Source: CAWKPF01 sp963851415
GTDB taxonomy: Bacteria; Acidobacteriota; Thermoanaerobaculia; Multivoradales; Multivoraceae
DNA length: 64,000 nucleotides
Reading direction: 5' to 3'
Assembly: GCA_963851415.1 (NCBI GenBank)
Contig: CAWKPF010000002.1
Coordinates: forward strand, 868,001 to 932,000
The translations under genes were made by a program, and so were the position numbers. Position 1 is the first letter of the stretch. Each line of letters begins with the position of its first letter. The notes under the pieces are model-generated. The model was not told the origin of the DNA. It saw nothing but the letters and a program-made list of their open reading frames with translations, and ran no database searches. This document shows positions 26,837 to 34,006 of this stretch, in pieces.

Positions 26837-28107
26837 GCGAGAGAGCGGGCAACCCCGACAGCGCGGCCGACGCCCTCGGCGGGCCGGGAATCTGCATCCT
26901 GACCGAGACGTACCACCCGGTCGTCGGGGGCGGCGAGACCCAGGCACGCTCCCTGGCCGCGGGCTTCCGTGGGCGCGGCTGGGAGACCACCGTCGTGACT
27001 CGCCGTTCGAACCGCGAGACGGCTCGACACGAGCGACAGTCCAGCGGCGACGTCTATCGGGTTCCGCCAACCGGGCCTCGCCACCTGAACAAATGGGCAC
27101 TCCTCTGGACCGTCTTTCCGCGGCTGGTGCGTCTGCGCAACCGCTACCAGGTGGTCCTGGTGTCGGGGTTTCGCGTCCTGGGCATTCCTGCTCTGCTGGC
27201 GAGCCGCATGCTGGGCAAGGTCTGTGTGCTCAAGGCGGACAGCCTGGGAGAGATGTCGGGCGAGTACTTCGCGGCCGGGCTCTCGAAGATCGGCCTCCGG
27301 CCCTCTTCGGGTGCCGTCCGGCTCTTCCTGCGCTGGCGGAATCGAAAGCTGCTCCTGGCACAGGCCTTCGTCGCCATTTCCACGGAAGTCCAGGACGAGC
27401 TGGTTGCGGCCGGCGTGTCGCCCGAGCGCATCGAGCGGATTCCCAACAGCGTCGACACGGAGCGCTTCTGCCCTGTGAGTGAGCACCGGCGCGAGGCCCT
27501 GAGGCTACGCCTCGGGCTCCCCCCGCACAGACCGATTGTCGTCTACACTGGACGGCTCGTGTCCTACAAGGGCCTCCCCGTTCTCCTCAGAGCCTGGCAA
27601 CGCATCGTGTCCCAGAACCCCGACGTGCAGCTTCTCCTGGTCGGCGGCGGGGGCCTCGATATCCACAACTGCGAGGCCGAGCTGAAGGCGTTCGTGCACC
27701 AACGCGGACTCGAACGAAACGTGCTCTTCACTGGCGACGTGACCAACGTGGAGGAATACCTCCAGTCCAGTGACCTCTTCGTGTTCCCGTCCGAGAACGA
27801 GGCTTTCGGAATTTCCCTCATCGAGGCGATGGCCTGCGGACTACCCGCAGTCGCGACCACCGCAGGGGGTCTCGCTGACGTCCTGCGCGACCAGGAAACC
27901 GGTCTGGCCGTGCCTACCAACGACGAGGACGCTCTACACGCCGCGCTCGGGAAGCTCCTCGCGAACGAAGACCTACGAGCGCGGCTGGGGGGCGCGGCGC
28001 GCCGGGTCGCGGTCGACGACTACTCCGATCGACACGTCGTGGAGCGCTATGCGGCACTCATGGAACGTCTCCTGAAGCCAGAGCACGGCGTGGAGGTCTC
28101 CTCGTGA
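26833..28107 (+). CDS. Glycosyltransferase family 4
   Basis: Start ATG 26833 overlaps the formyltransferase stop; although the same frame stays open far upstream, that part is antisense to the flippase gene. The 424-residue protein has GICILTETYHPVVGGGETQA near residue 18, VYTGRLVSYKGLPVLLRAW near 238, LLLVGGGGLDIHNCEAEL near 270 and the E-x7-E segment ENEAFGISLIEAMACGLPAV near 320. This is a standard retaining GT-B enzyme. Gene coupling with formyl-, carbamoyl- and deacetylase genes suggests that it adds one of the decorated sugars. Confidence 0.93.
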   Translation: MSERAGNPDSAADALGGPGICILTETYHPVVGGGETQARSLAAGFRGRGWETTVVTRRSNRETARHERQSSGDVYRVPPTGPRHLNKWALLWTVFPRLVRLRNRYQVVLVSGFRVLGIPALLASRMLGKVCVLKADSLGEMSGEYFAAGLSKIGLRPSSGAVRLFLRWRNRKLLLAQAFVAISTEVQDELVAAGVSPERIERIPNSVDTERFCPVSEHRREALRLRLGLPPHRPIVVYTGRLVSYKGLPVLLRAWQRIVSQNPDVQLLLVGGGGLDIHNCEAELKAFVHQRGLERNVLFTGDVTNVEEYLQSSDLFVFPSENEAFGISLIEAMACGLPAVATTAGGLADVLRDQETGLAVPTNDEDALHAALGKLLANEDLRARLGGAARRVAVDDYSDRHVVERYAALMERLLKPEHGVEVSS

Positions 28108-28985
28108 GCATCGGAGAGCGCTCCCGGTGGACCGACATCTCGGTCGTGATTCCGACCCTCGGCCGCCCCATCCTCGAGCGCTGCCTGGAAGCGATCGCCG
28201 ACGGCGACTCGTGGCCGACCCGGATCATCGTCGTCGACCAGAGCTCCAGCGAGACCGTGGCCGGCCAGCTTCGCTCGCTCGAGCGGCGCGGGATCGACAC
28301 CCTCTGGGTGCCCTCTACCGAGACTGGGCGATCCGCCGGAGTCAACCGTGGCCTCGAGCGGGTCGAGACCCCGCTGCTGGCAGTCACCGACGACGACTGC
28401 CTGGCCGAGCGGGACTGGCTTCGGCGGATGCGCAGCCGACTGCTCGAGAATCGCGACACCATCGTCAGCGGCCGCGTCGAACCGGAGGGCGAGGAGGAAG
28501 CCGTAGCGGTGGTCACCGACCTGGAGCCGGCAACCTACCGCACTCCCAGTCTCAAGTTCGATGCAATGTCGGGCGGGAACATGGGCACCTGGCGAGACGT
28601 CGTGGAACGGGTCGGCCTGTTCGACGAGGATCCCAGTCTTCGCCAGGCGGAGGACTGCGACTGGTCCTACCGCGCCCTGCGCTCCCAGATTGCCATTCTC
28701 TACGCTCCCGAAGTCTGCGTTCGCCACTACGCATGGCGCGACTCCGGGCAACGAGCCGACCAATACCGAGCGTACGCCCGAAGCCACGGCGGCTTCTACG
28801 GGAAGTACCTTCGGCGTGGCGACGGGTTCATCGCCCTGCGTGCAGCGGTTCACATGGCCCGAGCAGCGCGGCGCTGGTTGGTGGGCTCGCTGACGGGTGA
28901 CCGCGACAAGGCCGAGCGAGGGCGCGCCTATGTGACCGGCCTTCCGCGGGGGATCGTCGCCGGAATGCGACGGGAGGCACCGTAG
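28104..28985 (+). CDS. Glycosyltransferase family 2
   Basis: A 293-residue GT-A protein beginning at GTG 28104, overlapping the previous stop (GTGA). DISVVIPTLGRPILERCLEA near 12 and RIIVVDQSSSETVAGQL near 42 give the nucleotide-binding fold. LAVTDDDCLAERDWLRRM near 93 holds an acidic DDD metal site. MSGGNMGTWRDVVERVGLF near 152 precedes DWSYRALR. The C-terminal tail (residues 235-290) is basic and amphipathic. It lies five bases upstream of the carbamoyltransferase gene in the same operon. Confidence 0.92.
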   Translation: MSIGERSRWTDISVVIPTLGRPILERCLEAIADGDSWPTRIIVVDQSSSETVAGQLRSLERRGIDTLWVPSTETGRSAGVNRGLERVETPLLAVTDDDCLAERDWLRRMRSRLLENRDTIVSGRVEPEGEEEAVAVVTDLEPATYRTPSLKFDAMSGGNMGTWRDVVERVGLFDEDPSLRQAEDCDWSYRALRSQIAILYAPEVCVRHYAWRDSGQRADQYRAYARSHGGFYGKYLRRGDGFIALRAAVHMARAARRWLVGSLTGDRDKAERGRAYVTGLPRGIVAGMRREAP

Positions 28986-28989
28986 ATCC

Positions 28990-30765
28990 ATGCGCGTTCT
29001 CGGCATCATCGACTCGAAACCGTCCACCGCAGCGATCGTCGAGGACGGCAGGATCCTCGCTGCGGTGGCCGAGGAGCGACTGTGCCGTCTGAAAATGGCA
29101 ACCGGAATGCCCCATCGAGCGATTGACGAGGTGATGCGCATCGCCGGCCTCTCGAGCGCCGACATCGACCGAGTCGCCGTCGCTCAGCGAGTCAGCGTCT
29201 TTCAACCGGAGCCAACGGCCTGGCCCGGATGGTTCGAGGGCGACCTCACCGCCAAGACGTCGGCCTTCGACCACGTCGGTTCGACCCTCGCTCCTCTGCT
29301 CGGGCGCTTTCCTCTCGCTCTACGCGGTCACCACGCGCTCAAGTCGCTCCTCTTTCGCGACCGCCGCAGGGAGCTCCCCCGATCCCTCGCAGACCGCCAC
29401 GGCGTGCGCGCTCCCGTGCGATTCTTCGATCATCACCACTGCCACGCCACCGGCGCGTACTACTCGAGCGGCTTGTCGCGAGCCCTCGTGGTGACCCTGG
29501 ACGGCGGCGGCGACGGGCTGTCAGCCACGGTGTATACCGGTATCGACGGCACTCTCCGACGGCTCTCCGCCGTCGACAGCTTTCACTCGCTCGGCAACTT
29601 CTACTCCTACATCACCGCGCTGTGCGGTTTCAAGGCCGAGCGTCACGAAGGGAAGATCACCGGCCTCGCGGCGGCAGGCCAGCCTCGCTACGCCGGCCTC
29701 CTTCGGGAGACGGTGGGATACGAGGACCCGGGACGGATCCGCTACCGCGTCCCGATGTATCACCGCTCGGCACTACGCACCCTCTCGAAGCGCCTGCCGG
29801 ACGACTTCGACCGCGCGGATCTGGCCGCCAGCGTCCAACTGGTTCTCGAGGAGGTAGTCGTCGAGTTCGTGCGCTACTGGCTCCGCAAGACCGGACTGCG
29901 CGACCTCGCGGTGGCTGGCGGAGTCTTCGCCAACGTCAAGTTGAACCAACGCATTCATCAGCTGCAGGAGGTCGATCGGCTGGTCGTCCATCCCGCGATG
30001 GACGACGGAGGGCTCGCTCCCGGTAGCGGTCTGGCGCTGCTGGAGGACGAGCGACCCGAGTCGGTAAAGGAGATGATCGCTGAACTGCCCCACGTGTTCC
30101 TGGGGCCCGAGTACGACCAGCGCACCCTCGATCGGGCACTGGAAGGGTCGGACTACGAAGTCAGACGAGAGGCGGACATTCATCAAGCGATCGCCGCCCT
30201 GCTGGCCGACGGATTCGTCGTCGCACGCTTTCAAGGTCGCATGGAGTACGGCCCGCGAGCCCTCGGGGCCCGATCGATCCTCTACCGGCCCGACGATCCC
30301 TCGGTCAACGACTGGCTCAACGAACGCCTCGCGCGAACCGAGTTCATGCCCTTCGCTCCGGCCACGCTGATCGAGCATGCCCACGACTGCTACGAGCGTC
30401 TCGGCGGGGCCGAATATTCGGCGCGATTCATGACCGTCACGTTCGACTGCACCCCCAGTATGAAGCGCCAGTCGCCCGGGGTCGTCCATCTCGACGGCAC
30501 GGCCAGGCCCCAGCTCGTCGACCGCGCCACGGCGCCCGACTTCCACCGCATTCTGGAGGCCTATCACCGACTGACCGGGAACCCCTCGCTGATCAACACG
30601 AGCTTCAACATCCACGAGGAGCCGATCGTGTGCACGCCCGCTGACGCCGTGCGCGCGTTCAATCAGGGCAACCTCGACTATCTCGCCATCGACGATCTCC
30701 TGATTCGCCATCCAGCGCTGGAGCGTAACCGTGAGAGTCTCGAGGGAGCCGATGTCCTTCGTTGA
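28990..30765 (+). CDS. Carbamoyltransferase (NodU/CmcH family)
   Basis: A 591-residue two-domain protein. The N-terminal TsaD-like part opens with MRVLGIIDSKPSTAAIVEDG. It contains FFDHHHCHATGAYYSSG near residue 143, VTLDGGGDGLSATVY near 168 and AGGVFANVKLNQRIHQ near 315, the nucleotide and metal residues of the family. The C-terminal part has QGRMEYGPRALGARSILYRP near 415, a diagnostic motif, and LINTSFNIHEEPIVCTP near 535. The enzyme uses carbamoyl phosphate and ATP to make carbamoyl-AMP, then transfers carbamoyl to a hydroxyl, often on a sugar. It sits between glycosyltransferase and PIG-L genes, so an O-carbamoylated glycan is likely. Confidence 0.94.
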   Translation: MRVLGIIDSKPSTAAIVEDGRILAAVAEERLCRLKMATGMPHRAIDEVMRIAGLSSADIDRVAVAQRVSVFQPEPTAWPGWFEGDLTAKTSAFDHVGSTLAPLLGRFPLALRGHHALKSLLFRDRRRELPRSLADRHGVRAPVRFFDHHHCHATGAYYSSGLSRALVVTLDGGGDGLSATVYTGIDGTLRRLSAVDSFHSLGNFYSYITALCGFKAERHEGKITGLAAAGQPRYAGLLRETVGYEDPGRIRYRVPMYHRSALRTLSKRLPDDFDRADLAASVQLVLEEVVVEFVRYWLRKTGLRDLAVAGGVFANVKLNQRIHQLQEVDRLVVHPAMDDGGLAPGSGLALLEDERPESVKEMIAELPHVFLGPEYDQRTLDRALEGSDYEVRREADIHQAIAALLADGFVVARFQGRMEYGPRALGARSILYRPDDPSVNDWLNERLARTEFMPFAPATLIEHAHDCYERLGGAEYSARFMTVTFDCTPSMKRQSPGVVHLDGTARPQLVDRATAPDFHRILEAYHRLTGNPSLINTSFNIHEEPIVCTPADAVRAFNQGNLDYLAIDDLLIRHPALERNRESLEGADVLR

Positions 30766-31609
30766 CGAGATTCTCGAGGTGGACCCGGCCCGGCGATTCG
30801 AGGGGCGAATCGTGATCGCGATCCCCCACATGGACGACGGAGTGCTGGCCTGCGGAACCACCATCGCCCGAATCCCGACGAAGGAGCGCGTTCATCTCGT
30901 CTACGCCACTGACGGGATGAGATCTCCTGCTCCGATCGTTCCAGGAAGAGATTCGATCTCGCCGGATCTGGGAGAAGTGCGCAAGCGGGAGGCGATCGAG
31001 GCCATGGGTGTTCTGGGAGTTCCCGAGGAGAACATCCACTTCCTCGATCTTCCGGACAGCGGCCTCCACCTGCACGAGCCGGCACTCGAGCGAGCGCTTC
31101 GCGAGCACATCGGCTCACTCGAGCCCGACCATGTCTTTCTGCCTTTTCGCTTCGACCGTCATCCGGATCATCTCGCGGTGCATCGCGCCGTGACCCGGGC
31201 CCGAGCCGAAGGGGTGTTCGAAGCCGAGCTCCTCGAATACTTCGTCTACCATCATTGGCGACTCCTTCCCCGGGGAGATGTACGGGCATACATCGATCCC
31301 CACCTTCTGGTCGCAGTCCACCCCCACCGCCAGTCGGAGACGAAGCGAGAGGCTCTCGGGCGGTTCCGGAGCCAGACCACGATCTTCTACCCATGGCAGA
31401 CGCGCCCCAACCTGACCGCCTCTCTCCTCGACGAGGTGAGCCGCGCACCCGAGCTCTTCCTGCCGTGGGACGCACAGTCCGGCGGCACCCGGGTCTTCCT
31501 CTCCGCCAGGCCCTGGATTCCCATCGCTCATCGACTGGAACCGATCCTCAAACGGCACAAGGACCGGGCCGTCGCCCTGGCGCGCCGAGCCCTTCCCCGA
31601 CATGACTGA
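30752..31609 (+). CDS. PIG-L/LmbE family deacetylase
   Basis: I chose ATG 30752, with GGGAG upstream, over GTG 30731; the gene overlaps the carbamoyltransferase by 14 bases. The 285-residue protein has the zinc motif in the form IAIPHMDDGVLACGTT near residue 25, where most relatives have HPDDE. The second site, FRFDRHPDHLAVHRAV, lies near 130. The first Glu of the motif is Gly here, a departure from the norm. The fold is still convincing through DGMRSP and VRKREAIEAMGVLGV. It should remove an N-acetyl group from a sugar in the cytoplasm. Confidence 0.9.
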   Translation: MSFVDEILEVDPARRFEGRIVIAIPHMDDGVLACGTTIARIPTKERVHLVYATDGMRSPAPIVPGRDSISPDLGEVRKREAIEAMGVLGVPEENIHFLDLPDSGLHLHEPALERALREHIGSLEPDHVFLPFRFDRHPDHLAVHRAVTRARAEGVFEAELLEYFVYHHWRLLPRGDVRAYIDPHLLVAVHPHRQSETKREALGRFRSQTTIFYPWQTRPNLTASLLDEVSRAPELFLPWDAQSGGTRVFLSARPWIPIAHRLEPILKRHKDRAVALARRALPRHD

Positions 31610-32525
31610 GTCCCCCCCCGCTTCGGGCGCAGAGATCGCGATCGTCATCCTCTCGCTCGACCAGCGCGACACCACACTCCACTGTCTCTCGAGCGTGCTC
31701 GCTCAAGAGGGAGCCGACTTCCGGGTCGTGGTCTGGGACAACGGGTCTACCGACGGCACGACAGCGGCGGTGCGGGATGCATTCCCCGAGGTGGTGGCAC
31801 ACTCGCACGACGAGAACCTCGGCGTCGCCTCGGGGCGCAACGCCGCGGCGCAGCTCGCCATCGATCGCTTCTCCCCCTCGTTCCTGCTCTTCCTCGACAA
31901 CGACATGGAGGTCGCTCCGGGCTTCGTCGCCGCCTTGCGCGCGCCCTTCGACCAGAGCGAACGGATCGGTCAGACTCAGGCCAAGCTCCGCTTCTTCGAC
32001 GACCGAGAGCGACTCAACGACGGCGGCGGTTGCCGAATCAGCTACTGGCGTGGGCAGACCCACCCGGTCGGCTTCGGTGAGATCGACCGCGGTCAGCACG
32101 ACGAACAGAAGCCCTGCGTGGCCTGCGGGGGCGCGATGATGACGCGTGCCGACGTCTTCGCGGAGATGGGCGGATTCGACTCCGGTTTCGATCCGGTCGG
32201 GCCCGAAGATCTGGACTACTCCCTCCGCCTCCAGAAGGCAGGGTACCAATCGCTCTACGTGCCGCGGGCCATGGCGTACCACGCGGTGAACCACACCTTC
32301 GGGGGCGGGCGCTACACCGAGGCATACGCCCGCCACAAGGCCCGCAACTGGTTCAAGTTCCTTCTCCGCCACGCACCCCTGCACCAGAAGATAGGCTTCT
32401 TCACGCTCAGCGCGCCCCTCCTCGCCCTCAGACTGGTCGTTCGAGAGGGTCGAAAGGGGAACCTGGGAGCCGTTCGAGGGATGGCCAGCGGACTGGTCGA
32501 GTTCTGGAAACAGCGCCGTGGATAG
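31602..32525 (+). CDS. Glycosyltransferase family 2
   Basis: A 307-residue GT-A enzyme similar to rhamnosyltransferase-type GT2. EIAIVILSLDQRDTTLHCLS near residue 12, VVVWDNGSTDGTTAAV near 40, FLLFLDNDMEVAPGFVAAL near 88 with the DND metal site, and FDPVGPEDLDYSLRLQKAGY near 198. The C-terminus carries a hydrophobic stretch (FFTLSAPLLALRLVV, about 265-280) that may anchor it to the membrane. It overlaps the PIG-L stop by eight bases, so it is translated with it. Confidence 0.93.
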   Translation: MTESPPASGAEIAIVILSLDQRDTTLHCLSSVLAQEGADFRVVVWDNGSTDGTTAAVRDAFPEVVAHSHDENLGVASGRNAAAQLAIDRFSPSFLLFLDNDMEVAPGFVAALRAPFDQSERIGQTQAKLRFFDDRERLNDGGGCRISYWRGQTHPVGFGEIDRGQHDEQKPCVACGGAMMTRADVFAEMGGFDSGFDPVGPEDLDYSLRLQKAGYQSLYVPRAMAYHAVNHTFGGGRYTEAYARHKARNWFKFLLRHAPLHQKIGFFTLSAPLLALRLVVREGRKGNLGAVRGMASGLVEFWKQRRG

Positions 32526-32555
32526 GTCCGAACGCCACGAAGCCGAGGCACCCCG

Positions 32556-34004
32556 GTGAGCGAGCGGTCCACGGAAAGAGCCCCGCGAGCCCGCATGCGG
32601 ACGCTACTCCTCGGCGCGCTCGCCGCTGGAGCGCTGATCGCGATCGCGGCCGAGTCCCATCGCCGAACGTCGCTCTACTGGTACGACGTCGAAGACGACT
32701 ACGCCTATGCCTTCGACGCGGCAAAGCGGATCCCGGTCGAGATCTCCCGCGACGGCATCGAGCTCGCGGCTGCAGAGGGCAACGCAGGCACAGTGCTCCT
32801 TCCGATCTCCCTCGCCTCGAGACTGACGGGACACTGGTTCGAGCCCTTCGTCGAGCTCGACTGCGGCGACCTGGGAACCTCGCGCCAGTACTTCGAGCGC
32901 GGAGCTCGGGGCCGTCGCTATCTCAATCTGACCTGCCTTTCCTCTCGGCCGTGGCCCGAGCGCGTCCGGCTCGAAGGTCACCACCTGAGCTGGCGCGAAC
33001 AGCCCAGTGAGCTCCTTCACTTCGAGGAGCCCTCGCTCGATCCCAGCCGCATCCTCGTGCTGGCTCCCCATCCCGATGACGCCGAGATCGCGGCCTTCGG
33101 TCTCTACGCGCAGCGCGACAGCTGGATCGTTACCGTGACGGCCGGCAACTACGTGGACGGCCTTCACGAGCACCTGCTCCCCGAAACCGCGGACCAGAAC
33201 CTCCTGCGGGGTCGCCTCCGAAGTTGGGACAGTGTCGTGATTCCGCTGTGGGGAGGGGTGCCCCCCTCCCGCAGTGTCAATCTCGGCTACTTCAACGGCT
33301 CCCTGGCGAAGATGCAGGCGACGCCGCAGGCGATCGTCTCCGACGACGAGCTCGGGAGTGCCGACATCGAGCAGTTCCGCAGCTTCAACACCTCGGATCT
33401 TCTGGAAGGAAGCGCCTTCAGCTCGAGCTGGCGAAGTCTGGTCGACGACCTGACGCTCGTCCTCAGGCGAACCAACCCCGAGATCATCGTCGCACCGCAT
33501 CCATCGCTCGACGTCTCCAGCGATCATCGCTCGAGCACCTTCGCGTTGTTCGAGGCGCTGGATCGCGTGGCCGAAGAGGAGGCCCTCGCTGCGAACACGG
33601 TCCTCCTGCTCTACAGCAACCATCACTTCGGTGCTGAGTACTTTCCCTTCGGTCCCCACGAGGCATCGGTCACCCTGGGACCGTGGTTCGATCCCGAGCT
33701 GCCGCTGGACGGGTTGTTCTCCTACGCTCTGGACCAACCCCGGCAACTGGACAAGCTCTTCGCCCTCGACGCCATGCACGATCTACGCGCTGCCCCGAGA
33801 CCCCAGGGCTCGGGACCGATCGGACGGTTCACGAGCCGGCTGCTCCAGTTCGCTTTCGAGCTGTGGAGCGATCCCACCGAGTCCTACAGCTACTTCCGGC
33901 GGGCGACTCGCCCCAACGAGGTCTTCTTCACCTATCCGATCGATCAGCGCGAGCACCTTCGAGACTTCGCAACCCGTCGAGGCGCTCCCGTTTCGCGGTA
34001 CTGA
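32556..34004 (+). CDS. Membrane-anchored PIG-L family deacetylase
   Basis: A 482-residue protein from GTG 32556. Residues about 14-30 (LLLGALAAGALIAIAAES) form an N-terminal anchor, so the catalytic part faces the periplasm. An approximately 120-residue beta-rich region precedes the PIG-L domain, which has LVLAPHPDDAEIAAFGLY near residue 168 and PHPSLDVSSDHRSS near 312, both metal sites intact. LLLYSNHHFGAEYFPFGPH follows. The extra N-terminal domain and export make it different from the cytoplasmic PIG-L at 30752. It could act on the exported polymer or on a lipid-linked glycan. It converges with the LamG gene after two bases. Confidence 0.85.
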   Translation: MSERSTERAPRARMRTLLLGALAAGALIAIAAESHRRTSLYWYDVEDDYAYAFDAAKRIPVEISRDGIELAAAEGNAGTVLLPISLASRLTGHWFEPFVELDCGDLGTSRQYFERGARGRRYLNLTCLSSRPWPERVRLEGHHLSWREQPSELLHFEEPSLDPSRILVLAPHPDDAEIAAFGLYAQRDSWIVTVTAGNYVDGLHEHLLPETADQNLLRGRLRSWDSVVIPLWGGVPPSRSVNLGYFNGSLAKMQATPQAIVSDDELGSADIEQFRSFNTSDLLEGSAFSSSWRSLVDDLTLVLRRTNPEIIVAPHPSLDVSSDHRSSTFALFEALDRVAEEEALAANTVLLLYSNHHFGAEYFPFGPHEASVTLGPWFDPELPLDGLFSYALDQPRQLDKLFALDAMHDLRAAPRPQGSGPIGRFTSRLLQFAFELWSDPTESYSYFRRATRPNEVFFTYPIDQREHLRDFATRRGAPVSRY

Positions 34005-34006
34005 GC

